This document shows, piece by piece, positions 1 through 9,679 of a stretch of 64,000 nucleotides of DNA (positions within the stretch are counted from its first letter, which is position 1; each line of letters begins with the position of its first letter). This DNA comes from CAVQCA01 sp963763115 (GTDB lineage: Bacteria > Pseudomonadota > Gammaproteobacteria > UBA9214): NCBI GenBank assembly GCA_963763115.1, contig CAVXNM010000034.1, positions 1 through 64,000 on the forward strand, given 5' to 3'. The position numbers and the translations under genes were made by a program. A model generated the notes under the pieces. The model searched no databases and was not told the DNA's origin. It was given only the letters and a program-made list of their open reading frames with translations.

Positions 1-608
1 TCGCGGTGCGCCACCACCAGGACGCGATCATCCTGTTTGAGCACGTCATCGTCACTGACGATGATCGATTCCTCACCCCGGGTGATGACGATGACACGGA
101 CCTGATCGGGGAGATCCAGTTCGCCGATCCTGCCGGCATCCTGCTCGCGGGCCACGAAATGGAAGAAACGGATTCCGCTTTCCACGGCGGCGCTCAGATC
201 GGCCACGTCGTGGCCCTCGACCAGGTCAGCAAGACGTTCGCCGACGTCGCGGTCCGGCACGATCACGTCATCGAGTCCCAGCTTGGTGCAGATTACCTGA
301 AAGTCAGGGTCCTCGATCTTGGTGATCACGCGGTTGAAGTGCATGGTCTGAGCTACCAGTGAGGCGATAATGTTGTCCTGATCCTCGCTGGAGAGACAAA
401 ACAGCATGTCGGACTCTCCCGGAGACAGTTCCTCGAGCACGGCCGGCCGGCTGCCATCGCCGTGGATGAAACCGCAGTCCAGCGTTTCCGACAGCGTTGA
501 GATCCTCTCCTTGTCCTCTTCTATGATGACCACATCGTGCCCCCCCTTGAGCAGGCGACGTGCCGCCATCACGGTCAGGGGGCTTGCACCCACGAATATC
601 GCTCGCAT
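1..608 (-). CDS. trkA: Trk potassium uptake protein TrkA, partial (C-terminus outside window)
   Basis: Cytoplasmic regulatory (RCK) subunit that binds NAD(H) and gates the TrkH channel. The visible 202 residues cover one Rossmann-type TrkA-N domain (about 1-120) and the start of a TrkA-C domain (about 135-202). The ATG lies only 5 nt after the trkH stop, so the two genes form one operon. One oddity is the nucleotide-binding glycine loop: it reads GASPLT near residue 7 instead of the usual GxGxxG, although the acidic stretch EED after the second strand is kept. Nucleotide binding may therefore differ from classical TrkA. The gene runs off the left edge of the window. Confidence 0.88.
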   Translation of the reverse strand, partial: MRAIFVGASPLTVMAARRLLKGGHDVVIIEEDKERISTLSETLDCGFIHGDGSRPAVLEELSPGESDMLFCLSSEDQDNIIASLVAQTMHFNRVITKIEDPDFQVICTKLGLDDVIVPDRDVGERLADLVEGHDVADLSAAVESGIRFFHFVAREQDAGRIGELDLPDQVRVIVITRGEESIIVSDDDVLKQDDRVLVVAHR

Positions 609-613
609 GAGAG

Positions 614-2074
614 TTAACCTCGTTTTCGTCCGAACCAGCTGCGCGGATACAGCAGCACCAGAAAGGCGATCACCTCGACCCGACCCATGAGCATGTCCAG
701 ACAGAGCACGGCCTTGAGCCCGGGTTCCAGTGTCGCCGATACCACACCTGCCGAGAGGCCGGCGGTGGCAACCGCCGACACGATGTCGAACAACGCATCC
801 AGCGGCGCATGGCCGGACACCAGGAATGCCGCCCATGACAACAGGATCACCAGCAGATAGACCACCAGCAGCGTGACGACCGCGTTGATCTCATCGGACT
901 GTAACGGTGAACCGCCCACCGTCGCGGAGACACGACCGGTTGCCGGAATGGCCGTTCGTTGCACCAGCAGCCGCACCAGACTGAGCAGCACCATGAGCCG
1001 CAGCACCTTGAGGCCGCCCGCGGTGGAACCCACTTCGCCGCCGATGAACATCGAGACGATGAGCGCGAGTTTGCTGCCGGGATCGAGCTCTGTCAGCGGC
1101 AGGCTCGAAAAGCCCGTCGTCGTCTGTGCCGAAATGCCGGTCAGAATCGCGTTGGCGAGGTTCCCGGCCATCCGCTCCGGGTGTGCCAGCGTCATGAACC
1201 CGAACAGCATGACAACGGTCACGGCACACAGCACGATCAATCCGCGGAACTGCGGCTCGCGCAGCAGCCTCGGCACGTCACGGAAGGTGCCCAGATAGTA
1301 CAGGGAAAAGGAGACCGCGCCGGCCAGTGACAGCAGGGTAATGAGCACGCGCGCCGGCCAGGACGCGATGCCCGCCAGGCTGTCATCGTAGTTGGCGAAG
1401 CCGCCGGTCGACACCGCCGTCAGGGCATAGTTAATCGCATCGATCGCGGGTTCGCCGACGGCCAGCAAGGCGAGGATGCCGATGACCGTTATCACCAGGT
1501 ACACCTGCGAGACGCGCCGTATATGCGCCTGTGTGCCGCCGGCGATGTCGACGCGCTCGTCGAAGCCCAGCCGTTTGGCCGCCACGCCGGGTTCGATCAG
1601 CAGCGCCAGCACCAGCGCCAGCACGCCCAGTCCGCCAACCCACTGCAGCCAGGCGCGCGCGAACAGGAAACTGGCTGGCCTGTCTTCCACGCTCGCCAGC
1701 GTCGACAATCCCGTCGTGGTAACGCCGGACACGGCCTCGAAGACCGCATCGACGAAAGGTATGCCATAACCCATCAGCGGAAAGGCCATGGCGCAACCCG
1801 ACAGCGTAAACACCAGCGCGGTGATGACCAGGGCCTCGTTGCGCTGCATGTTCGCCGCCACGCGAATTCGGGCGGTAAGAGCGCCGTAGACCGCAAATAA
1901 CAGGATGACGGCAAGATAGCGCAGCGCGACACCGGTATTGCCGGTGATACCCGCGACCGCTGCCGGTACGCAGGTGAGCGCAGCCAGCATTAAAAATGCC
2001 TGACCCAGATACTTTGCCACGACGCGCACGCGAACGGCGAAGCGAAGTCCCCCGATCGCGGCAGAACCCGGCAT
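614..2074 (-). CDS. trkH: Trk system potassium transporter TrkH
   Basis: Integral membrane K+ translocating subunit, 486 residues, normal for TrkH. The four pore-loop repeats of the SKT superfamily are visible, each with its filter glycine: TTTGLST, STGGFAN, TTTGFSS and TAGLSAG. Many hydrophobic helices lie between them. trkA follows 5 nt downstream on the same strand, giving a trkH-trkA order. The first ATG is used; a short hydrophilic N-terminus precedes the first helix. Function follows from family knowledge; the pore motifs are seen directly. Confidence 0.93.
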   Translation of the reverse strand: MPGSAAIGGLRFAVRVRVVAKYLGQAFLMLAALTCVPAAVAGITGNTGVALRYLAVILLFAVYGALTARIRVAANMQRNEALVITALVFTLSGCAMAFPLMGYGIPFVDAVFEAVSGVTTTGLSTLASVEDRPASFLFARAWLQWVGGLGVLALVLALLIEPGVAAKRLGFDERVDIAGGTQAHIRRVSQVYLVITVIGILALLAVGEPAIDAINYALTAVSTGGFANYDDSLAGIASWPARVLITLLSLAGAVSFSLYYLGTFRDVPRLLREPQFRGLIVLCAVTVVMLFGFMTLAHPERMAGNLANAILTGISAQTTTGFSSLPLTELDPGSKLALIVSMFIGGEVGSTAGGLKVLRLMVLLSLVRLLVQRTAIPATGRVSATVGGSPLQSDEINAVVTLLVVYLLVILLSWAAFLVSGHAPLDALFDIVSAVATAGLSAGVVSATLEPGLKAVLCLDMLMGRVEVIAFLVLLYPRSWFGRKRG

Positions 2075-2088
2075 TCAGGACCTCTGCT

Positions 2089-2196
2089 TCACGCAGGATC
2101 GGCGCCCGGCAGGCATTCGATCTGGCATCGGCGCAGACATTCCGGGAGACCCGCTGTGACCGCCCTGACAATGGCGACATCGTACCAGTGAGACAT
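2089..2196 (-). CDS. Possible 35-residue leader ORF upstream of trkH
   Basis: A short frame beginning MSHWYDVAIV ends 14 nt before the trkH start. It has a good ribosome binding site (GGAGAAGGAGA) about 6-10 nt before its ATG. The peptide contains three cysteines and no obvious membrane helix. Nothing in it is recognisable. It could be a small regulatory or leader peptide for trkH, or a chance ORF. Confidence 0.25.
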   Translation of the reverse strand: MSHWYDVAIVRAVTAGLPECLRRCQIECLPGADPA

Positions 2197-2469
2197 GACC
2201 AGCGTCTCCTTCTCCAGGCGCCGAGCCGGCGCAGACCCCTCGCAATGCATGCAGCATACCCCTCTGTTTGTCGGGTGCATTGACAAATAACAATGACGGT
2301 TTCATGCCGATTCGAGAAACTGCCGGTACTGAATACGATGCTTGGCGCCGTATTCCTGCCTGTCAGGCTCCTGGCCAGGCGCTCCGGTACAGACCGACTA
2401 CGGCACCATTGTCTACGAGTGGTTAAACCATGGGAAACGGTTTTTTTATAACCTGCATGGAGGATAACC

Positions 2470-2728
2470 ATGACAGCGACAGAGACACAATTTGCCGGTT
2501 GGCTGATGATTATCGCCGGCGGCATTGCTTTTTATATCACCTGGCATGGCTTCCGGGATCGCTGGGTTGTCTGGCTCAAGCCGTTTGTATTATTTGTAGT
2601 TGGCTTGCTCATTCTCCTGCATCCCGTCGCCGGTACGGCGGCACTCGGATTGATGCTGGCTGTCTATTTCCTGCTTGACGGTTTCGGCGGTGTTGGCTCC
2701 GCCTGGGAATTGCGGCCACGGCCCGGTA
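2470..2728 (+). pseudogene. Truncated HdeD/DUF308 membrane protein
   Basis: The first 86 or so codons encode three hydrophobic segments and end with the HdeD-type stretch SAWELRPRPG, after which family members normally continue with about three more helices. Here the homology stops near position 2727, exactly where the end of kup begins on the other strand. The open frame runs on to 2901, but that tail is only antisense of kup. The gene has lost its 3' half, by deletion or by an assembly join. An ATG with AGGATAACC upstream supports translation of the start. Confidence 0.7.
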
Positions 2729-4624
2729 TCACAACGCCACTTGCAGGCCAAGTTCCAGAACCCGTTCTTCCGGCAGGTGGTAATAGGCAGTGGCACGGGC
2801 GGCGTTGCGTGCCAGCCAGACAAAGATCCGTTCCTGCCAGTAAGGCAGGCCGGGCACATCGCGCCTGGCAATCAGCGTTTCACGCCCAAGGATGTAGATA
2901 ACCGACTCAGTGTCGATTGGCATGCCAACGTGTTCGCCAAGCTTTAGTGCAATCGGAATATTCGGCGGTTGCGAAAAGCCGTAGTGGACACGCATACGCA
3001 CCAGGCCCTGACCAGGATTATCAAAATCCAGGCGTTCGGCAGCGGGCACGTGCGGCTGGTCGGCGGTGACCACGGTAAGAAAGATGACCCGTTCATGCAG
3101 CACCTGCGTACAGGCCATGTGATGCACCAGCGCAACCGGCACGGACGACTCGCCATGGCTGGTCAGCACGACCGCGGTACCAGGAACGCGGTAAGGTGGA
3201 TCTGCCTCGATCTGCTGCAAAAACGCCTCCTGGCTGATTGCGCGTTCCGCCAGCCGCACCGCCAGCAGGGCCCGGCCTGCGCGCCAGCTCCACATCACCA
3301 GGAAAATCAGCCCTGCGATTAACAGTGCGTACCAGCCGCCGTCGGGTATTTTCGCCAGGTTGGCACCGAGAAATGCGCTGTCGATGGTCACGAACAACAC
3401 ACCGGCACCCACTGCCAGCAATGGACGCCAGCCAAAACGCCATGCCACGGCCACGGCCAACAGTGTGGTCACGACCATGTCCATGGACACGGCCACCCCG
3501 TAGGCGGAAGCCAGCGCATCGGAGCTGCCGAAGCCCACGACCAGCGCCACGCAGGCCGTCATCAGCAGCCAGTTGACCAGGGGCAGATACACCTGGCCGG
3601 ATTCCTCCGCCTGCGTGAATATCACCCGCATGCGCGGCAGCTGACCAAGCTGGATCGCCTGGCGGGTGAGTGAAAAGGTGCCACTGATCACCGCCTGCGA
3701 GGCGATGATCGTCGCCACAGTGGCCAGTATTACCAGCGGCATGGCAGCCCAGTCCGGCGCCAGATGGAAGAACGGCGCCTGCATAGCGCCCGGTTGCCGA
3801 ATCAGCAGCGCAGCTTGTCCCAGATAATTCAATACCAGCGCCGGGAACACAACCAGAAACCAGGCACGCCGAATGGGCGCCGCACCAAAATGTCCGAGGT
3901 CGGCATACAAGGCCTCGCCGCCCGTCACCACCAGAAACACCGCGCCCAGAGTAAGAAAACCGGTCAGGCCGTTATTGGCAAAAAACAGTACGGCATGCCA
4001 GGGATTGAACGCGGTAAGCACTGATGGTTCCATGATGATCCCGCGCAGCCCCAACAACCCCAGCACCACAAACCACAACAGCATTACCGGTCCGAACAAA
4101 CGACCGATCCTGCCGCTGCCATGGCGTTGCACGCCAAACAGGCCGACCAGAATCACAATCGTGACCGGCAGTACGAAGGCAGCCAGCCCCGGCGCAGCCA
4201 CGTGCAGGCCTTCTACGGCGCTCAGCACCGAAATGGCCGGCGTTATGGTCCCGTCGCCATAGAGCAGACAGGCGCCGAACAAACCCAGGAGCATCAACCA
4301 GTAACGCACCTCACCCGGTTTGCTGCGCCAGGGATTGAGCAGTGCCACCAGGGCGATAATGCCGCCCTCCCCCTGATTGTCGGCGCGCAAAACAAAGGCC
4401 AGATACTTGATCGATATCACCAGCATCAGCGCCCACAGAATCAGCGACAACACCCCCAGCAGATCGGGCCGGTCAAGCACCGGCGCGCCGTCGCCGCCGA
4501 AGCTTTCGCGCAAGGCGTAGAGAGGACTGGTACCAATATCACCGAACACCACGCCCAATGCCGCCACCAGGGCCTCGCGATTCAGCGGATGCTGCGTGTC
4601 AGGTATGGCAGTGTCGTTTGTCAT
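2729..4624 (-). CDS. kup: Low-affinity potassium transporter Kup
   Basis: K+ (H+ symport) uptake protein of the HAK/KUP/KT family, 631 residues, close to the 622 of E. coli Kup. The signature GVVFGDIGTSPLYALRESF is near the N-terminus, followed by about twelve hydrophobic segments. A hydrophilic C-terminal domain ends in ELGLQVAL, like known Kup termini, so the protein is complete. It lies on the same strand as trkH/trkA but is separated from them by the hdeD remnant, and is transcribed alone. Confidence 0.95.
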   Translation of the reverse strand: MTNDTAIPDTQHPLNREALVAALGVVFGDIGTSPLYALRESFGGDGAPVLDRPDLLGVLSLILWALMLVISIKYLAFVLRADNQGEGGIIALVALLNPWRSKPGEVRYWLMLLGLFGACLLYGDGTITPAISVLSAVEGLHVAAPGLAAFVLPVTIVILVGLFGVQRHGSGRIGRLFGPVMLLWFVVLGLLGLRGIIMEPSVLTAFNPWHAVLFFANNGLTGFLTLGAVFLVVTGGEALYADLGHFGAAPIRRAWFLVVFPALVLNYLGQAALLIRQPGAMQAPFFHLAPDWAAMPLVILATVATIIASQAVISGTFSLTRQAIQLGQLPRMRVIFTQAEESGQVYLPLVNWLLMTACVALVVGFGSSDALASAYGVAVSMDMVVTTLLAVAVAWRFGWRPLLAVGAGVLFVTIDSAFLGANLAKIPDGGWYALLIAGLIFLVMWSWRAGRALLAVRLAERAISQEAFLQQIEADPPYRVPGTAVVLTSHGESSVPVALVHHMACTQVLHERVIFLTVVTADQPHVPAAERLDFDNPGQGLVRMRVHYGFSQPPNIPIALKLGEHVGMPIDTESVIYILGRETLIARRDVPGLPYWQERIFVWLARNAARATAYYHLPEERVLELGLQVAL

Positions 4625-4788
4625 TCTCAGCGCCCCTTTTCACTGTATCCAATACCCCGGACAGACAGAGACATGATACAGGCCGCCTGTTTCAGATAGT
4701 GAGAGACACGGGAAGGTGACACAAACAGCAACAGTTTTCAGGATGCCCGTTATCACGGCATTTATTCTGGTTCGGGAATCACTGCTCT

Positions 4789-5466
4789 CTATTTACCCAT
4801 CGTAAACAGCAGGGCGTTGCGAAGCGCATCGAGAATCACATCGTAGGTGTTGTTTTTTCCCTGATTGCCCTGGCCTAGCTGCGTCAGCAGAGCGTCCATT
4901 GCACTCATTGCGTCCTGAATCGGAATGTCCAGGCCGTCACAAGCCAGCATGTGGCGTGCCTGATTGAGAAGCGTCACAGGGTCTCCCGCTTTGTCTCCCT
5001 GCATGACCTCCTCGGCGCCGACGATTAAATCCTCTGCGGCGCTTTCAGTCGCATCGTCTGGCAACGTTAGCAGGGATGCGTGCAACAGGGGGAACCATGC
5101 AAGCATCTGGGCATAATCGTCACCCGACCTTGCCTGTATGATCGCATCGATCACCAGAACGGTGCGTGCTGCCGCGCCGCGACTGGCGGCCAGATACAGC
5201 GCAGTGCTGGCGAAGTTCAGTTCACGGATCGCTGTCGCAGGTTCTTTGTTTTTCAGCGCCGCCCTGGAACGCATGGTCAGGTCCAGGCTGGCAGAGAGTT
5301 CTTCCGCCACCACCATCAGCACATCCGTGTTCGGGCAGTAGCTGCCGGGTTCTGGAGAGGTGCCGGTGTTAGTGGCAGCAGCGGCTGTCATGCTGAACGA
5401 CAGCACCAGAAAAGGTATACATGCCCATAACAGGCGTTTGCCGGCATGGGCGAACTGTCGATTCAT
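4789..5466 (-). CDS. Exported protein of unknown function
   Basis: 225 residues from the ATG at 5466, which has GGGAGT about 8 nt upstream; a longer open frame reaches 5559 but has no better start. Residues 1-30 form a clear Sec signal peptide (RLLWACIPFLVLSFSMTAAAA). The mature part is helical and alanine-rich, with one cysteine near its start and one near residue 180 that could pair. No family is recognised. It is a single gene between kup and a long gene-free stretch. Confidence 0.7.
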   Translation of the reverse strand: MNRQFAHAGKRLLWACIPFLVLSFSMTAAAATNTGTSPEPGSYCPNTDVLMVVAEELSASLDLTMRSRAALKNKEPATAIRELNFASTALYLAASRGAAARTVLVIDAIIQARSGDDYAQMLAWFPLLHASLLTLPDDATESAAEDLIVGAEEVMQGDKAGDPVTLLNQARHMLACDGLDIPIQDAMSAMDALLTQLGQGNQGKNNTYDVILDALRNALLFTMGK

Positions 5467-6441
5467 TAATTTTACTCCCTTGTGCAACCTGCTGTTGTGA
5501 ATTGATTGGTTCCCATGATTTTTCATGGCATGGTAAATACCGGATCCGCGCCGGTCCACACCAGGTGCTGGCTGTCGGTCGCCGATGAAATTCGGACTGG
5601 ATACGAACGTAACATTCTCAGGTATCTATTTTAAATGTCGCAGAGCGACTGTCAGATCGGTTTGCCGGCGCAGAATATGAGAGTGTCCTCGGCCCGATGA
5701 TTCAAAACGCGGAGCTGATACAAACTTCAGACTTGCCAGATCCCGTCAGCGAACATCCTGACGACGATAAATTTTCGGCCTGCGCACTAGCCAGCGACTC
5801 CACTATTATTTTCAGCGGAAGCTGCCGTAGTCTCATCGACCACTATCAGTCTGTTCAGGACGTTCTCCACGACACTCCTCGCCGTTGCAATATCCGGTTC
5901 ATTTTCTCCCAGCAACTCTAAAGCCAGCAGTATCTGCCGGTCCTAGGCTGATTGCTAATTATCACCTGAAAACGACAACTTAGACAGACTTGTTCCTGAA
6001 AGCTACCTTCCCTACCCTGCTCTGCCATTAAGGATCTGCTGGCACTCCGCGCTCATCAGTCTCTCGGTGGGAACGCACCCGCTGAAGTTAGCGGCGAGCA
6101 TCAACCGCCAACCGCTAAATTCAGCAACTATTCATGGATATCACACTGCAATGGTATTTTTTCAGACGCCACTTGCTGCATGAATAGGAATTCGCCAAGG
6201 ACAGCCCCCATCAATCATGCTTGGATGTTTATATAGCAAACTTTACAGGACGATACCGCAGTATAGGCCACGCACCTGAAATCGGATATTCAATTACAGC
6301 TATAAAACCACACCATCACATCAACAACACAACACGGCAGGAAAGGCGCCGCCCTCGCTCCTTCCTGCCGGCTGGCTGTTCATGCAGTCACCGTGCGGTC
6401 GAGATCGATGCCTCGCTTTCACCAACGCAATGCAATCCGCC
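5467..6441. other. Gene-poor stretch with one strong hairpin
   Basis: No supportable gene; a 74-codon frame at 5697-5921 lacks a ribosome site and any recognisable features. At 6081-6125 lies a 14-bp inverted repeat (GCTGAAGTTAGCGG against CCGCTAAATTCAGC) with one mismatch and a 17-nt loop. It has no T-run, so it is not a typical terminator, and its role is unknown. Confidence 0.5.
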
Positions 6442-7347
6442 TCAGGGCGCAGGCACGACACGATAGTAGACGCCGTTTGCGCCGTAAGCGGGCTGATACC
6501 AGGTATTCCCATTCAGGTAGTACGTGGTGCCGTTTTTGTTGATGGACATGGAGCCGGGGGGCAGCTTGGCCGCGATCGCGCCCGTCGCAGACGAGGTGTG
6601 GACAGTCGTGGTGGTGGTGCGTCGTGGTTCCGGCTACGCGCCGGTGGCAACACCGGCCGTATAGGCCGCCGTGGTATTGGCGCTGCCGGCGGCAACCCCG
6701 GCGTTGTAGGCGCTCGTTGTGGCAGCGTTGCTATTGGCCGAGGCCTTGGCCGTGCCGACGGCCATCCCCACCAGGGCGCCCGCGGCGGCGGCCTCTCCGG
6801 TGGACCAGCCCCCGCAGTTGTCGCAACTGGAACCGTAGTAATTCACCGTGGTGGGCGGATGGTACGGCGGATGGTACACCGGATAGGCCGCGCCGTAATA
6901 GGGACTGTGGTAGGCGGTCGCGCCGTTGCTGGTCGTGGCGGTCGTGCCCTCTCCATAGGTGTGCGTCGCGCTCCCGCCGTAGGGATTGGTAACGGTCGTG
7001 GAGTCGGAGCCCTCTTTGTGAGTGGCCGTGTCGCCGTAGCGATTGGTGGCGGTCGTTCCCTCTCCGTAGGTATGGGTCGCGCTGCCGCCGTAGGAATTGC
7101 TGAAGGAGGTTTCGCCGGATCCCTGCTCGTGGGTTGCCGAGCCGCCGTAGCGGCCCGAGGCGGTCGTGCCCTGCCCGTAGGTGTGGGTTTCGCTGCCGCC
7201 CCAGCCCGTGGTCCGGGTCGTGGAGCCGGAGCCGTAGGAATGCGACGAGCTGCCGCCCCAGCGGTTCGCATGCGACCAGGCCGAAGCCGGTCCGGATAAG
7301 GCTAAGGTGATTAAGAAAATCACGGAGCCAACAAAGGTCTTGTTCAT
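6442..7347 (-). pseudogene. Exported Gly/Ser/Thr-rich repeat protein interrupted by an in-frame TAG
   Basis: A signal peptide (residues 1-23) is followed by imperfect repeats of the type YGGSATHTYGEGTTAT, then a Pro/Tyr segment and an Ala-rich segment. After residue 237 the frame meets TAG at 6634-6636. Beyond it the same frame stays open for 63 codons and ends in a tail with YYLNGNTWYQPAYGANGVYY and then RVVPAP, the usual C-terminus of this family of exported proteins. The gene is thus whole apart from one amber codon. This could be a nonsense mutation, a sequencing error or readthrough. It lies directly downstream of a DUF2092 gene. Confidence 0.75.
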
Positions 7348-7362
7348 GAGTGTCGAACCTCC

Positions 7363-8274
7363 TTAAGGTGTTTTGGACGGCTCGTCCTTCGCCGGTGGAC
7401 TGGCCTCCGGCGCAATGAACCCGGCATCCGGACGGGCGAACGGGATACGCGCGGCGCTGGCAGCCTTCGGCGACGTAAAGGCATCGGCCGGTACCGCCAG
7501 GTCGAGCCGCCAGTCAGAGAACTCCACCTCATGGCGCAATTGAGACGGATCGTTGAGAAATACCGCGCGCGCCCTCCGGGGCAGTTTGTCATCGGCGCCG
7601 ATCCAGACCTGCACGAAGGTGTCGTCGGATACATAGGCCACCATATCCGTCGTCGTTCCACCGACCACGCTGGATTGTCCGATATAGAAGGCGGTCGTAA
7701 GACCATCGGCAATATCCTTGTACGGATCGGCGACGATCATGTCGGTGAACGGAAAATAGATCGCGGCGTCGTGGTAGGCCTGTTCCAGCGCGGCGTCGAT
7801 CGTGGGCGGCGCTTCGGCAACGGCGACGAGATTCTCGGCCGGTGAATAGGCCGTGATGGTCTTGCCGTCGTAGTAGAACTCGGAGGCCGGGCCGTCGCCC
7901 GGCGTGATCACCCGCAGCTTGTCAGGCCGTTGCAGCAGCACCTCGGACTTCGTCGTGTAGACGAGCGGCGGACCGAGGCGGCTCGGGTTCTCGTAGGAGA
8001 CCACCGCCGTAAAACTCATCGTGCGGGCAGCGGCCAGACGGCTGCTGGAGGCTTTCAGCAGATCGATCGCGCGCGCCTCCAGCGCCGGCTTGACCGGCTG
8101 TGCAGCCGCGCTTTTCTCGGTACCGGCAGCCGGCGTTGCCGACTGCTGCGCAAGTACGCCAACGGTCACGAGCAGCCCCAGCACCAGCAACAGTCCACGC
8201 CCGGGCCGATTGCGCCTTGTCAGGATGGCTGCCGCCGGGCGTTCCGCTGCAAACGTTAGCCCGGTGACGCTCAT
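7363..8274 (-). CDS. DUF2092 periplasmic protein
   Basis: 303 residues. The chosen ATG at 8274 overlaps the stop of the upstream gene (ATGA), suggesting translational coupling; an ATG 15 nt further up is possible. A long N-terminal hydrophobic segment (LLLVLGLLVTVGVLA) exports it. The mature part matches the DUF2092 pattern: MSFTAVVSYE, then VLLQRPDKLRVITPGDGP and EFYYDGKTITAYSP, a LolA-like beta fold. Homologues are often next to repeat proteins with a YYRVVP tail, as here. The molecular function is unknown; a lipoprotein- or lipid-binding role is inferred only from the fold. Confidence 0.8.
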   Translation of the reverse strand: MSVTGLTFAAERPAAAILTRRNRPGRGLLLVLGLLVTVGVLAQQSATPAAGTEKSAAAQPVKPALEARAIDLLKASSSRLAAARTMSFTAVVSYENPSRLGPPLVYTTKSEVLLQRPDKLRVITPGDGPASEFYYDGKTITAYSPAENLVAVAEAPPTIDAALEQAYHDAAIYFPFTDMIVADPYKDIADGLTTAFYIGQSSVVGGTTTDMVAYVSDDTFVQVWIGADDKLPRRARAVFLNDPSQLRHEVEFSDWRLDLAVPADAFTSPKAASAARIPFARPDAGFIAPEASPPAKDEPSKTP

Positions 8275-8556
8275 GGAATCATCCCGCACTGGAACATCTT
8301 GTTGACGACCGGACCCGCGATCTTGTCGATGAACGCGGTGCGCATCTGCGGATCATCTTTCAGGATCTCTATAAGGTTCTTTTCCTCGTCTGTTTTGGGT
8401 TTTTCCTTCAGCTGCCACAACTGCTCGCAGGTCGAACTCTGATACTTGTCAATGACTTTGTCGGCAACGATATTCATGAGCGGGTAAGTCAGCCCTTGAG
8501 GTTCCGGCAAACAGCACCGCGGGCAGCACGGCATACAGGTAAAGTCGCTTGTTCAT
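8271..8556 (-). pseudogene. Small exported protein, frameshifted after the signal peptide
   Basis: The ATG at 8556 has AGGAG 8 nt upstream and starts a signal peptide (MNKRLYLYAVLPAVLFAG..RA). That frame ends after 35 codons. The mature part continues in the +1 frame from about 8488 (LTYPLMNIVADKVIDKYQ... ending KMFQCGMIP) and has two cysteines. A 2- or 5-base loss around GCTGACTTAC near 8485-8490 would explain the shift. First gene of the apparent operon with the DUF2092 gene. Function unknown. Confidence 0.65.
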
Positions 8557-8696
8557 GGTTGTTCTCCTGATTACGATTCAAAGCACGGCTTTTCAGGGCG
8601 TCTGCCCCCGGGGGTGCTTGTTGCCCGGATACCAACATATCAGGTTAACTATTGACGTTAACCTGGTCCCGCCAAAGTAATACTCCATCCACCCAC

Positions 8697-9406
8697 TCAA
8701 CTGATCCAGCCCTCCTGCTGGAAGCGCTTTTTGAGGACATCGGCGATTTCCTTGGCGGTCTGCTTGGCCCGGCCCTCGATACCGCTGCGGCCGGTCTCTT
8801 CCCCGTACACCTTCATCCCGGTGCTGATGATGAGTCCAGCCGGGTTGTGGGTGGCAACCAGGGCCAGGATACCCACGGCTGTCCCCGGCGTTTTGGCTCC
8901 GGTGGCATCGGTCTCGCCGGAACCGAGCTTGCGCAATCCTTGGGCGTCATCTCGAAACCTTCGACCGCCATTTTCAGCTCGGATTCACCGGAGCCGAATC
9001 CGATCAGGACGCGCTTCTTCTCGCTGCCCTGGACGACGGAGACGAGATAACCATGGATGACGATGTCGTTGATCTGCGGCGTGTTTCCGGCCCCGCCACG
9101 CGCTGCGTGCAAGCCCATGCCGTTGATCTGGTCGACCAACTGTGTCGCGATTTCGGCGCCTACCTTGCCGGCCGGTCGCGATCTGCTCGGCGGTCTGAGG
9201 CTGTTGTGTCTGAATACTGGCCGGCCAGTGCGGAGTCGGCCGGGACATCGTCCGGGGTGGCGGCGAAGTCATAGACCCAGATGGTATTGGGCCGCGGGAT
9301 GTTGCCCGGTCACGAGCTGCTCGCGGTTGGAGACCTTGGTCGAGGCGCACCCGGCAACAATCAACAAGGCGAACAAACTCAGCATGATGTGGTTATGAAA
9401 CTTCAT
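8697..9406 (-). pseudogene. DUF4410 lipoprotein with about four frameshifts
   Basis: The ATG at 9406 (GGAG upstream) begins a lipobox signal peptide (LLIVAGCAS). The frame breaks near 9304, 9210-9225, 9166 and 8943. Reading across the breaks gives one continuous DUF4410-like protein: NIPRPNTIWVYDF, then TAEQIATGR, VGAEIATQLVDQINGMGL, IHGYLVSV, ESELKMAVEGFEMTP and finally TAKEIADVLKKRFQQEGWIS. No extra stop codons appear inside the corrected frames. Breaks near 9304 and 8943 fall in short C runs. Either recent decay or base-calling error. Outer-membrane lipoprotein of unknown role. Confidence 0.7.
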
Positions 9407-9679
9407 CGGAAAACTCCTTTGGTAGTTGGTAGTAAATATCATCATGTAAGCGCGGGGCGATCGGCGTGTATCACAACCGGAACGACTGTTAAGCTGAGCT
9501 TCAGGTCGTTTGAGACACCATGAACGTAGGACAGGCTGCACGAAAAGTTGAGACCGTCCGCATTGCCGCGGTCCCCGCTGCCGTAGGTGGCATTAGGAGC
9601 AAGCTCACTCCAGACAACCCATTACCCATTGCCTGGCACGGGCAAGCCCGTGCCAGGCAGCCTTACCGGCGACTTCCCG

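Noticed and set aside
2729..2901. 3' continuation of the hdeD frame
   Set aside because: Pure antisense of the kup C-terminus, without HdeD features.
5697..5921. 74-codon + strand frame
   Set aside because: No ribosome site, no recognisable motif, lies in a gene-poor stretch.
6382..7299. Long + strand open frame of 305 codons
   Set aside because: Antisense shadow of the exported repeat protein; Gly/Arg/Ala-rich with no start signal.
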